From Nostoc parmelioides FACHB-3921 (GTDB taxonomy: Bacteria > Cyanobacteriota > Cyanobacteriia > Cyanobacteriales > Nostocaceae): 64,000 bases of DNA. Position 1 is the first letter of the stretch; the number at the start of each line of letters is the position of its first letter. Location of the stretch: assembly GCF_014696625.1 (NCBI RefSeq), contig NZ_JACJQL010000015.1:1-64000 (forward strand). The letters run 5' to 3'. A program made the translations under genes and the position numbers. The notes under the pieces were generated by a model, which was not told the DNA's origin, searched no databases, and worked only from the letters and a program-made list of their open reading frames with translations. This document shows, piece after piece, positions 38,001 through 45,663 of the stretch.

Positions 38001-38168
38001 CAACACGAAGCCCAACGCCGCCTGGAAGAAGTGAAACATCAAGCCCAACGGCAAGCCGAAGAAACCCGCAAAGCTGCCGCTACAGCTTCTTGGTGGTTAT
38101 TTGCCACAGCAGTGGTTTCCGCAATATTCGCCGCCTTAGGAGGAGCGATCGCTGTTGTTCTGGTGTAG
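35046..38168 (+). CDS. Large membrane protein with seven ~80-aa helical repeats
   Basis: A 1040-residue protein. Three membrane helices lie near residues 40-65, 98-125 and 130-160; then from about 210 to 990 there are seven repeats of an about 80-residue module whose consensus is a helix with YLRxTGKEELNPEGI, then RDLxxLLxDPQAG, a loop with RLSxFDRDTLVxLLSQR and a helix DISEEQAxxIID; the repeats are joined by long amphipathic linkers. One membrane helix ends the chain (SWWLFATAVVSAIFAAL). The repeats should lie on one side of the membrane, probably in the cytoplasm. I know this type from cyanobacterial genomes as an uncharacterised protein; annotation as a transporter would be doubtful. A terminator at 38199 follows. 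Confidence 0.75.
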   Translation: MFQSTEIILEMFKPPLWVAQIPVETTGVTPAQASVLTSGPRFFVALLSGVILAFAFQLVLTNLSVAAGISYLGRSSDSGSDTGETGSFGGTIRKIGTAVGLWTLITVTIALLVASFLAVKLSLVILDPRLGAILGLVIWGAYFLLLVWVSSTTVGSLIGSVVNTATSGFQAIMGTATAALGAKAVNQQVVATAEAAAAAVRRELGSAIDPLSIRENIEDYIEKLRPPELDISNIRSEFERLLSDPQLKAIAGSPDLRNIDRQKFIDLVSSRTDLSKRDVKRIADTLYNVWQQTVTQQQPTQDRLGELVEYLKSLPPGQAKTDELSAKLDRLITDSRSAKEADQKSTAVGPIQSTIQQGISALTGIALGRTDLSDLDVEKIWQALTTAKDKATDQAGKLGLPVPSQPYSPIRADVENYLSNTYAWQLSEQRIAEEFRDVIHDPAADPGTVRRELERLSRNDFVNILQQRGLLTQAQIQHIADQLEAVRQSVLVIVTADEEREITQDLQRRIESYLLVTNKADLTPEGIERDFKPLLEDADADHETLTRRLAIIDRYSMQQILLERNDMQPGEPDRIIDDLERQRDRVLLESKNLADQAKYQAETLWLNVESYLRNTGKGELNPDAIRGDLKTLLADPQAGISAIRARLSRFDRDTLVQLLSQRQDISEDQAHQIINTVEESWHSVRHTPQIVADKAKEQYDTVTTTISDYLRKTGKEELNPEGIQRDLNRLFENPQEGAVALRRRLSQVDRDTLVKLLSQRQDLSEQQVNEVIDSVQTSIRNIVRAPRRLATRTQQQVQNFQAYLTEYLRQTGKEELNPEGIKRDVQLLLHDPRVGVESLSDRLAHFDRSTIIALLKIREDISDEEAARIADNIVSVKEQFVEQVRSIQRRIHDVIDGIFDRIRNYLNALERPELNYDGIKRDVRTLLEDPQAGFDALRDRLSSFNRETLVAIVSSREDISEEDANRVIDQIERARNTVLQRAERLQHEAQRRLEEVKHQAQRQAEETRKAAATASWWLFATAVVSAIFAALGGAIAVVLV

Positions 38169-38198
38169 GTAGACAGATTTTCTCCGCTAAATTTCTCA

Positions 38199-38225
38199 CC
38201 TCCCACACATTGGGAGGTTTTTTTT
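38199..38225 (+). terminator. Rho-independent terminator of the repeat-protein gene
   Basis: CCTCCCACACATTGGGAGG (38199-38217) forms a six- to seven-pair stem followed by eight Ts. Confidence 0.9.
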
Positions 38226-38325
38226 AGGGACTTCCAGGTAAAAAAATATCCAAAGTGTAGGGTGCGTCAGTGCGAGAAAACTTAGCTTTACAAAGAAATT
38301 ATTCATACTGACGCACCCTACTGGA
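38226..38325. mobile_element. MITE-like element (copy 2, one end lost)
   Basis: Begins AGGGACTTCCAGGTAAAAAA, then GTAGGGTGCGTCAGTGCG and, after a spacer, ATTATTCATACTGACGCACC. It matches the element at 24580-24711 in reverse orientation, but the right terminal repeat is missing. It is placed directly after the terminator T-run. The rest of 38326-38470 has a GTCAAC-type repeat and the ATAAACGCGG tandem that runs into the next start codon. Confidence 0.7.
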
Positions 38326-38470
38326 CTGACAACACAAGGCTTTCAAGTCTGTCAAGTCTGTCAACAGTCAACCGTCAACAGCTATAAAAGATATACTACT
38401 GGACTGTCTAATTTAGAATAGTGTATTGGATGGGTAAAAATTAAACGCAGATAAACGCGGATAAACGCGG

Positions 38471-40009
38471 ATGAAGCAAACAGATGTAGTAGTTATTGGT
38501 AGCGGCGTTGGGGGGTTGAGTTGTGCTGCTTTACTGGCACGTTATGGCTTTGATGTGACTGTTTGTGAGAGTCATTCGATTCCTGGCGGGGCGGCGCACG
38601 GTTTTGAACGTCAAGGATTTAAGTTTGATTCGGGGCCTTCTCTTTACTCTGGGTTGTCTTATAGTCCTTCGGTTAACCCTTTACGACAGGTGCTAGATGC
38701 AGTTGGTGTTGATTTGCCCTGCGTCACTTATGATACTTGGGGCTGTTGCTTACCTGAAGGTGATTTTGATGCTGCGGTGGGTGCAGAACAATTTTGTGAA
38801 GTGCTGGGGAGACTGCGGGGAGAGGCGGCTGTGCTTGAATGGCGGCGGTTGCAACAGGTGATGACACCACTAGCCCAGGCGGCGATCGCTCTTCCCCCAG
38901 CTGCATTACGCTGGGATATAGGCGCAGCACTAACTATCGGCCGATTTGCTCCCACGTTGGCTAAACAATCTGTGAATTTCCTCAAGTTAACGGGGCCTTT
39001 CTCTCGCATCATGAATGGGGTTGTCCATGACCCTTTTATTAGTAACTGGCTGAATTTACTGTGTTTCCTCCTTTCTGGACTTCCAGCGTCGGGAACCAAT
39101 GCGGCAGAGGTAGCATTCATGTTCGCTGATTGGTATCGCCCAGGAGTAGCTTTAGATTACCCAATTGGTGGTAGTGGTGCTTTAGTTAATGCCTTGGTAG
39201 AGGGATTAAAAAAACACGGTGGGGAATTGCTACTTAATGCCCATGTTGAACAAATATTGGTAGAAGGTAACAAAGCGGTGGGTGTCAGGCTGCGAGATGG
39301 GCAAGAAATTCGGGCGCGGCGGGCGGTTGTGTCTAATGCTTCGGTGTGGGATACGCTGAAGTTATTACCGGAGGGGGCTATATCTCCAACATTCCGCAGC
39401 CAGCGCCAAGCCACACCTGAATGTGATAGTTTCATGCACCTGCATTTGGGTATTAATGGCCAAGGTTTACCCGCAGATTTGGCTTGTCATTATATTGTGG
39501 TGAATGATTGGGAATTGGGGATTACTGCACCCCAGAATGTGGTTTTGGTATCGATTCCCTCAATTCTTGACCCGTCTTTAGCGCCACAGGGCAAACACGT
39601 AATTCATGTATATACCCCTGGTAATGAACCTTACGCACTGTGGCAAGGGTTGGACAGGAGAAGTCAGGAATATGAACAACAAAAGCGATCGCGTGCCGAA
39701 GTGATGTGGCAAGCTTTAGAACGTATCATTCCTGATATTCGCTCTCGTTGTGAAATCCAATTGGTAGGTACACCCCTGACCCATGAGAGATTTTTACGCC
39801 GCTATCGTGGTTCCTACGGCCCCGCAATTTCCTCCGCCTCTGGTTTGTTTCCTGGTCATGGTACACCCCTTCCAGGGTTAATGTGCTGTGGTGATTCCAC
39901 ATTTCCTGGTATCGGTCTGCCAGCCGTCGCCGCTAGTGGGATGATTGTGGCTAATACCCTAGTTCCAGTCAGTCAGCATTTGGCGATGCTAAACAGAGTT
40001 GGCCTTTAA
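38471..40009 (+). CDS. Phytoene-desaturase/carotene-isomerase-like FAD oxidoreductase
   Basis: A 512-residue flavoprotein beginning MKQTDVVVIGSGVGGLSCAALLARYGFDVTVCES, the dinucleotide fold of the CrtI/CrtISO/retinol-saturase class, followed by IPGGAAHGFERQGFKFDSGPSLYSG. The C-terminus has the second FAD motif (GLMCCGDSTFPGIGLPAVAASGMIVAN). Such enzymes desaturate, isomerise or saturate polyenes such as carotenoids. Which reaction applies is not clear from sequence; the active-site-like segment is closer to CrtISO/retinol 13,14-reductase than to bacterial CrtI. The ATG lies at the end of an ATAAACGCGG tandem repeat, so the ribosome site is poor. It converges on a methyltransferase gene. Confidence 0.8.
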   Translation: MKQTDVVVIGSGVGGLSCAALLARYGFDVTVCESHSIPGGAAHGFERQGFKFDSGPSLYSGLSYSPSVNPLRQVLDAVGVDLPCVTYDTWGCCLPEGDFDAAVGAEQFCEVLGRLRGEAAVLEWRRLQQVMTPLAQAAIALPPAALRWDIGAALTIGRFAPTLAKQSVNFLKLTGPFSRIMNGVVHDPFISNWLNLLCFLLSGLPASGTNAAEVAFMFADWYRPGVALDYPIGGSGALVNALVEGLKKHGGELLLNAHVEQILVEGNKAVGVRLRDGQEIRARRAVVSNASVWDTLKLLPEGAISPTFRSQRQATPECDSFMHLHLGINGQGLPADLACHYIVVNDWELGITAPQNVVLVSIPSILDPSLAPQGKHVIHVYTPGNEPYALWQGLDRRSQEYEQQKRSRAEVMWQALERIIPDIRSRCEIQLVGTPLTHERFLRRYRGSYGPAISSASGLFPGHGTPLPGLMCCGDSTFPGIGLPAVAASGMIVANTLVPVSQHLAMLNRVGL

Positions 40010-40093
40010 ACGTGGCGATACGCGGAGTCTGTGTTTAGTCTGGTAAGAATTACGCATAAAGATGTTTCCCCTACACCCCTAAACCCCTACACC

Positions 40094-41044
40094 CTAATCT
40101 GGTTTCCTCGCAATAATTGTCCGGTGTCTAGGGTCACTGGGGACGGTGATTGGTGGTGCAAAACCTACAGCTTGTAGCGCGGCTTCTATATCAAATGTGT
40201 AGTAGTCATCACTCCACGGCTCAGTGCTTTTCATGAGAGTGAAGAGGACAGGGGGAAGATTTTGGATGACAGGCGATCGCGGGTTATTATCAACTAAAGC
40301 AATATAACCACCAGGACGTAATAACCGTTTGGCTTCGGCGAAAATTTCCTGACTGACGTAGCTAGGTAGTTCATGGGTAACAAACTGGATAGTCACCAAA
40401 TCAAAAGATTTATCCGGTAAGCCTGTGTTTTCGGCTCTAGCATGAAGCCATTCGGATATTTCACTGTTAACATCCCTAGTTTTAGCTACAGCTAGCATAT
40501 AGGGCGATAAATCCAAACCCACAGTCCTGACTGGATACCTTTCCCGGCGTTGGTAATAACGATGCAGAGACAAGGTAGAAATACCCACTGAGCAACCAAT
40601 ATCTAAAATATCTCTAACCTGCTGGGGAGCGTATGTTTCTAAAGCGTCATGAAAAGTGCCTCTAAGCCTACCATGAGCAGCTTCCCAAGTGAGATTTTCT
40701 TGCGGCCATACCCGCAACGCCATTGCATAGGTAGCTGATTCAGTTTCAAAAGCAGCGTCCCAGCATAAATTGCCTTCCGGATAAGCGTGAAAGGGTACTT
40801 TATAGTAGTCGGGATAAATCACATGAGGGTTAGTCACCGCCGCCAGGAGTTTTTTTGCAGGTGATGCTTGGAGTGCTTCGTAGTTCTTGCGCCAGGGAAT
40901 ACCGTTTTTCTCAGCCGTTTTGATAAGGACTTGTCTAGCCTGCTGTTTCATTACCCCGTAAATGGGTTTAGTTTGAATCAACAAATTCACGAAATTGGAG
41001 AGTAAACTTTCACCAGCCCAGTCTGGCTTGCTCTTTTTGTCCAT
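40094..41044 (-). CDS. SAM-dependent methyltransferase
   Basis: A 316-residue protein whose C-terminal two-thirds is a class I methyltransferase: VRDILDIGCSVGISTLSLH (motif I), TVGLDLSPYMLAVAK (motif II with the acidic residue), FDLVTIQFVTHELP and LRPGGYIALVDNNPRS. The N-terminal 100 residues are a helical cap (KIRALLIQ-like segments, HAYPEGNLCWDAAFETESATYAMAL). Similar proteins in cyanobacteria and plants are annotated as methyltransferases of quinone or sterol type; the substrate here is unknown. It converges with the desaturase-like gene. Confidence 0.8.
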   Translation of the reverse strand: MDKKSKPDWAGESLLSNFVNLLIQTKPIYGVMKQQARQVLIKTAEKNGIPWRKNYEALQASPAKKLLAAVTNPHVIYPDYYKVPFHAYPEGNLCWDAAFETESATYAMALRVWPQENLTWEAAHGRLRGTFHDALETYAPQQVRDILDIGCSVGISTLSLHRYYQRRERYPVRTVGLDLSPYMLAVAKTRDVNSEISEWLHARAENTGLPDKSFDLVTIQFVTHELPSYVSQEIFAEAKRLLRPGGYIALVDNNPRSPVIQNLPPVLFTLMKSTEPWSDDYYTFDIEAALQAVGFAPPITVPSDPRHRTIIARKPD

Positions 41045-41175
41045 CAGTTTGAATATAATGAGGCGATAATTGCAACTACATCTATTTTAAAGTTGAGGCG
41101 ACTGGCAGGAGAATTTCGTGCAGGAAAATTTATTGATCGAGCGTAAAATTCCGTTTCCTTTTGGTTGATAGTCGC

Positions 41176-42366
41176 TCAGGTTTTTAATTTTAAAGGTAAA
41201 GTCACAGTAAATGTGGAACCTATTCCTTCTTTTGAGACTAAGTAAATTTCACCTTGCAATAGCTTCACTAACCGCGCAACGATTGCTAACCCTAAGCCTG
41301 TACTGTCAGGAAGGTAGGGACGGTCTTTGGAACTAACGCGAAAATAAGGTTCAAATATCTTAGTTTGGTCTTTTTCGGCAATGCCAATTCCTGTATCAGA
41401 GACAGCGATCGCCCACTTTTGATCATCTACTATTTCACAGACTATACTAATATTTCCTGAATCTGTATAGCGAATTGCATTACTCACAAGATTGGTAATA
41501 ACCTGTTGTAATTGAAAACCATCTGTAATTATTTCACTAGGTGCTTGTACCCAATTAACTAAAATTGATAAATTCTTCTCCGCCGCTAAAGGTTCTAGCA
41601 TCTCACAAACATTGTTAATTAAGTCTCGAATACTAATTGGTGCCGATTGCAACTGAATTTTACCGGCTTCATAGCGTGACAGTTCTAGGACATTATTAAT
41701 TAACCGCAATAAATGTCTGCCATTGCGTAATACGCGCTCAATATGTTCTATGTTGACGGTGTTATCTCTCCTTGCAATTTCTCGCCTTTGTTGCCGTAAA
41801 AATAAATCTGAGTAACCAATAATTGCCGTTAGTGGGTGTTTAAGTTCGTGGGCTAGTTGTGATAGTTTATCTTCATTGCTCGTGACTAAACGTGTCAATT
41901 CTTCATTATGAAGCGCCAAAGAGGCTTGCAAATGTTCTAATTCCCGTAAGCGTTCCCCAACATAACTATGAAAACATCTGGCGATCGCTTCATCAATCAC
42001 CGCATCAATTAAACGCATATAACGAATAATTTCGGCAGGTGTTCCCTGTAATAAATCAGCTTCTATCGTATCAAATATAACTTTTCTTAATAGTCTATAT
42101 TCGCGGGCAATTTCCGACGGATCAAAACCCTGTTCAGCCCGTAGTAATCCGTGCTGCCAACTTGCCGTTACAATGGATTTAATATCACTCTCCTGGGATT
42201 GTGAAAGTACTGTAACCATTGCCTTAAAAACATCAGGAATATGGTTTTTAATGGCTGTGTATGATAAATCATCAGCGCTTTCTATCTGTCTATCCTCACG
42301 CACTGCCACAACCCACTTGGCGATGATGATGTTAGTATTGTCAGCCAGTACTTGACTAAATTCCAT
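41176..42366 (-). CDS. Soluble histidine kinase with RsbRD-type N-terminal domain
   Basis: A 396-residue kinase without membrane helices. Residues 1-140 form a helical sensor of the RsbRD_N type (LADNTNIIIAKW, FDPSEIAREYRLLRKVIFD), then a coiled coil, the H box QLAHELKHPLTAIIGYSD with His173, N box (NLVSNAIRY), DTGIG and a GLGLAIVARL box. It should autophosphorylate and pass phosphate to an unlinked response regulator, as none lies beside it. The input sensed by this domain is unknown. Start at the ATG at 42366. Confidence 0.9.
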   Translation of the reverse strand: MEFSQVLADNTNIIIAKWVVAVREDRQIESADDLSYTAIKNHIPDVFKAMVTVLSQSQESDIKSIVTASWQHGLLRAEQGFDPSEIAREYRLLRKVIFDTIEADLLQGTPAEIIRYMRLIDAVIDEAIARCFHSYVGERLRELEHLQASLALHNEELTRLVTSNEDKLSQLAHELKHPLTAIIGYSDLFLRQQRREIARRDNTVNIEHIERVLRNGRHLLRLINNVLELSRYEAGKIQLQSAPISIRDLINNVCEMLEPLAAEKNLSILVNWVQAPSEIITDGFQLQQVITNLVSNAIRYTDSGNISIVCEIVDDQKWAIAVSDTGIGIAEKDQTKIFEPYFRVSSKDRPYLPDSTGLGLAIVARLVKLLQGEIYLVSKEGIGSTFTVTLPLKLKT

Positions 42367-42865
42367 TATTTTAAATTCAGCTACAAGATAGAGGAATTAA
42401 TTCTATATGAAATTAGTTTAACGAGCAGAGCGGACATTATCGCCAGCAGAGCGAAAATTCACCTATCAAGTGATAGATATTGTTGAGAACTCAGTAAAAA
42501 TCCTGATTAACTCTCTAGCAGCATTGATTATTACCAGTGGCTAAACATAAGACTAATCACATAGTTAGGTATTCTCATGCTTAATTGTGCTTGGTTATGA
42601 TACTAAGCTGATGCGTGCCTAAATTGCATAAATACTGATAAGGGCTGTTAACTGTTGACTGCTGACAGTCAACGGTCAACAGTCAGCACCCTTCACAATG
42701 GATTGTGCAACTTTAAAGCAGAATAACTCAATCAATTGCGGTTATTGATTATGGAATACTTCCTTACTCAGTTACCTGTTTGTAATGATGTAAACAACAT
42801 TTACAAATTGGGGATTGTTTTTCTGTAAAAAAGATGTTACGGTTACCTTTACTATTATCTATTCG
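42367..42865. other. Gap holding TAAGCTA element, copy 2
   Basis: Non-coding. The 127-bp TAAGCTA element lies at 42604-42730. The rest, including 42480-42600, shows nothing recognised. Confidence 0.5.
42604..42730. repeat. TAAGCTA element, copy 2 (127 bp)
   Basis: TAAGCTGATGCGTGCCTAAA, AATTGCATAAATACTGATAAGGG, a GTTGACTGCTGACAGTCAAC core, then CACAATGGATTGTGCAAC and AAAGCAGAATAAC. Its right end is slightly decayed compared with copies 1 and 3. Confidence 0.75.
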
Positions 42866-42879
42866 AGTAAGTCAGCCTA

Positions 42880-43085
42880 ATCCAACCCACCATAGTATTT
42901 AAAGTTGGAGCGGAGGAACCAATTTGTGGGGCGTATCTCACAGAGAGTGTCAAAGAAAGAGTCAAGAGTTAAACATTAAATCTAGCTAAATACTGAACTC
43001 AGCACTCGTTACTCAGCACTCCCAAGAGAGGGGCATCTCTCAGCCCTAGCCCGTCAGCTAACTTCGTAGGCATTGAGAGGAGACT
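42880..43085 (+). promoter_or_regulatory. c-di-AMP (ydaO-yuaA) riboswitch, copy 1
   Basis: Conserved core in order: GGAGCGGAGGAACCA (42906-42920), TTGTGGGGCG (42924-42933), a variable arm carrying a CAGCACTCGTTACTCAGCACTC repeat (described here split: CAGCACTCGTTACTC then AGCACTC), and CTAGCCCGTCAGCTAACTTC (43046-43065) with GTAGGC. The GGGGCG/CCGTCAGCTAAC pair is diagnostic for the c-di-AMP riboswitch. It lies upstream of the ABC-transporter permease gene at 43184. The downstream GACTGAAGAGG / TCATCAGTGTC pair may be the expression platform. Confidence 0.88.
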
Positions 43086-43183
43086 GAAGAGGCAGCATTT
43101 AATAAATGTTTTGCTCTCATCAGTGTCCGAGGCTGGTACTGCTCATTTTTTGTACCTGCACTGAACTCTGTTGGGGTGGCACA

Positions 43184-44035
43184 ATGATCTTTCAATTAAA
43201 TTTAGCAGCGATCGCAGCTGTTGCAACTCAAGCTGCATGGAAAACAGCAAAACCAATTTTGCTTAGGGATGTAGTCATACTTCCCGCTTTGGGATTCTTA
43301 GGAATTATCTTGTTGTGGTGGGTGATTGCCCTGGCAAATCATAAATTAATGCCCACTCCACCAGAAGCATTAGTAGCCAACCTGGACTATATATTAAACC
43401 CCTTTTATCAGAGAGGCCCCGGTAACTTGGGGATTGGTTGGTTATTGATAGCCAGTTTACGACGAGTCTTGATTGGTTTTCTGTTAGGTGCAGTAGTTGC
43501 CATTCCCTTGGGATTCTTGATTGGGATGTCTAGACCCGCGATGTTAGCACTCAATCCGATTATTCAGATATTCAAACCCGTATCGCCCTTAGCTTGGCTA
43601 CCCATTGCCTTAGCCATCTTCAACTTGGCAGACCCTTCAGCCATTTTTGTGATCTTTATCACCTCCCTCTGGCCGACCATTATCAATACCGCCTTAGGAG
43701 TCGCCAGCGTTCCCAAAGATTATTTAGACGTAGCACGAGTACTAGAAATGCCCCGTTGGCGGCGAATTACCAAAATTATTTGGCCAGCCAGCTTACCTTA
43801 TATCTTTACAGGCTTACGCATCAGCTTAGGCATTGCTTGGCTAGTCATAGTTGCAGTAGAAATGCTTACAGGCGGTATTGGCATCGGCTTCTTTGTCTGG
43901 GACGAATGGAGTCGTTTAAACCTCAGTTCAGTATTTCTCGCCGTCTTCATCATTGGCTTAACGGGACTAATCTTAGATTTCGCCGTTGGTAAACTCCAAG
44001 AATTTGTTACCCATCGCCCCACAACAGCTAAATAA
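43184..44035 (+). CDS. ABC transporter permease (NrtB/CmpB type)
   Basis: A 283-residue permease with about six helices and the EAA loop VASVPKDYLDVARVLEMPRWRRITKIIWPASLPYIFTGLRI. It is of the nitrate/sulfonate/taurine/bicarbonate family. I start at the ATG at 43184 (MIFQLNLAAIAAV); an upstream in-frame ATG at 43106 adds a Cys-rich 26 residues and is unlikely. Its TAA stop is also the first three bases of a TAAGCTA repeat element. With the binding protein and ATPase that follow it forms an importer under c-di-AMP riboswitch control; the substrate is unknown. Confidence 0.9.
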   Translation: MIFQLNLAAIAAVATQAAWKTAKPILLRDVVILPALGFLGIILLWWVIALANHKLMPTPPEALVANLDYILNPFYQRGPGNLGIGWLLIASLRRVLIGFLLGAVVAIPLGFLIGMSRPAMLALNPIIQIFKPVSPLAWLPIALAIFNLADPSAIFVIFITSLWPTIINTALGVASVPKDYLDVARVLEMPRWRRITKIIWPASLPYIFTGLRISLGIAWLVIVAVEMLTGGIGIGFFVWDEWSRLNLSSVFLAVFIIGLTGLILDFAVGKLQEFVTHRPTTAK

Positions 44036-44131
44036 GCTAATGCGCTTCTAAATTGGATAACTACTAATAAGGGTTGTTGACAGTTAATAGCCCCCACGAT
44101 GGATTGTGCAACTTAAAAGCAGAATAGCTTA
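44033..44131. repeat. TAAGCTA element, copy 3 (99 bp), inside an operon
   Basis: TAAGCTAATGCGCTTC, AAATTGGATAACTAC, AATAAGGGTTG, CACGATGGATTGTGCAAC, AAAGCAGAATAGCTTA. It separates the permease and binding-protein genes, starting exactly at the permease stop codon and ending 26 bp before the next ATG. Confidence 0.85.
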
Positions 44132-44157
44132 ACTACTGAATTAATCCCAGCCACAAC

Positions 44158-45600
44158 ATGAGCAATCATAACTGGACTAGAAGAGACTTTATCAAAAGTG
44201 TAGGAGCCACCACAGCCGGCATTACCTTATCTGCCTGTAACCCTTCAGGAGATAGATCCGCCACAGGCCTAACCCCAGAAGCCCTAGCCATCAAACCAGT
44301 AATCAAATCCAGCGATTTAGAAAAACCCGATTTGATTGTGGGATACGTTCCTGTAAATGATTGTGCGCCATTTGCGATCGCCTGGAAAAAAGGCTTTTTT
44401 CGCAAGTATGGTTTAAACGTCCAACTCAACCGCGAAGCTAGTTGGGCTACCTCCCGCGACGGCTTAATTTTTGGTCGTCTTGATGCTGCGCCTGTAGTAT
44501 CTGGTGCAGTCACCAACGCCCGCATAGGTGCAGAAGGCGCACGCCACGCCCCCCTATGTGCAGCCATGACAATCCATCGTCACGGTAACGCCATGACCAT
44601 GAACAAAGCCATGTGGGATTTTGGCCTGCGTCCTTGGTACGAATATCAAGAAAAATATGGCGATGGTGCATTAGAAGCCTTTGGACGGGATTTTCGGGGT
44701 TACTTTGATAAACAACCACCAGAAAACAAAGTTTGGGCTGTAGTTTTAAGTTCGGCAATTTACGAATATTTCGTCCGTTATATCTCAGCTGCGGCTGGTG
44801 TTGACCCCCTCAAAGAATTTCGCGTCATTATTGTTCCACCGCCGCAGATGGTGACCAATGTGCGAATAGGGGCAATGCAAGCATACATGGTAGCAGAACC
44901 GTGGAATACCAGAGCAATAACAGGTAACGAAGACATTGGTTTTACTTTTGCCCAAGGAAAAGAAGTCTGGCTAGGACACCCAGATAGATTATTGGGAGTG
45001 ATGGAGTCTTTTATTGATCAATACCCCAAAACCTACCGTTCCTTGGTAAAAGCCATGATTGAAGCTTGCCAATATTGCAGTAAGCCAGAAAATCGCCAAG
45101 AAGTCGCCGAACTAATTACAAACCGTTCCTTCACTGGTACAAGACCGAAAAATAAAAATGTACCAATCACTAAATTAACAGCACCGGGAATTATTGGTTC
45201 ATACAACTATGGCGGATTTGATGGCAAAGACCGCACAATTCCCGCCGCAGACACGACAATTTTCTACGACATTCCCGACAACTTGCCCAAACAACCAGGC
45301 GAACATTCTACATTTTTATGGCGATCCAGAAGTCTTTGGTTAATGACTCAAGCCGTCCGTTGGGGACAAATCAAAGAATTTCCCAAAAATGCTGAACAAT
45401 TAGCCGAAAAAGGCTGGAGAACAGATTTATATCGCCAGATAACCGCCGAAATGGGGATTCAATGTCCCCAGGACGATTACAAAGTCGAACCACCAGAAGT
45501 ATTTATAGATAAGAAAGGTTTTGACCCCAGTGATCCCGTTAGCTATTTAAATAGTTTTGTAATTAGGGCTAACGCGCCCACTCGTTTTTTTATGTCTTGA
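44158..45600 (+). CDS. ABC transporter substrate-binding protein, NrtA/CmpA family, Tat lipoprotein
   Basis: A 480-residue solute-binding protein. The N-terminus has a twin-arginine signal (TRRDFIKSVGATTAG) ending in the lipobox LSAC, so it is exported folded and lipid-anchored. The NrtA/CmpA fold is evident (LIVGYVPVNDCAPFAIAWKKGFFRKYGL, DAAPVV, VPPPQMVTNVRIGAMQAYMVAEPWNTRAI). Aligned by eye, the residue that is a ligand Lys in NrtA is Leu here (EVWLGHPDRLLG) and the nitrate-binding His region reads SAIYEYFVRY, so neither nitrate nor bicarbonate can be assumed. An extra C-terminal part of about 100 residues is present. Middle gene of the c-di-AMP-controlled operon. Confidence 0.88.
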   Translation: MSNHNWTRRDFIKSVGATTAGITLSACNPSGDRSATGLTPEALAIKPVIKSSDLEKPDLIVGYVPVNDCAPFAIAWKKGFFRKYGLNVQLNREASWATSRDGLIFGRLDAAPVVSGAVTNARIGAEGARHAPLCAAMTIHRHGNAMTMNKAMWDFGLRPWYEYQEKYGDGALEAFGRDFRGYFDKQPPENKVWAVVLSSAIYEYFVRYISAAAGVDPLKEFRVIIVPPPQMVTNVRIGAMQAYMVAEPWNTRAITGNEDIGFTFAQGKEVWLGHPDRLLGVMESFIDQYPKTYRSLVKAMIEACQYCSKPENRQEVAELITNRSFTGTRPKNKNVPITKLTAPGIIGSYNYGGFDGKDRTIPAADTTIFYDIPDNLPKQPGEHSTFLWRSRSLWLMTQAVRWGQIKEFPKNAEQLAEKGWRTDLYRQITAEMGIQCPQDDYKVEPPEVFIDKKGFDPSDPVSYLNSFVIRANAPTRFFMS

Positions 45601-45663
45601 ATCGAAGATTAGAGACGGTGATTGTTGTTGATATATAGTTAAAGATTTTTAGGAGTATTTGAT

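Noticed and set aside
43106..43183. Upstream ATG start for the ABC permease
   Set aside because: The added 26 residues are Cys-rich with no family match and overlap the riboswitch expression platform.
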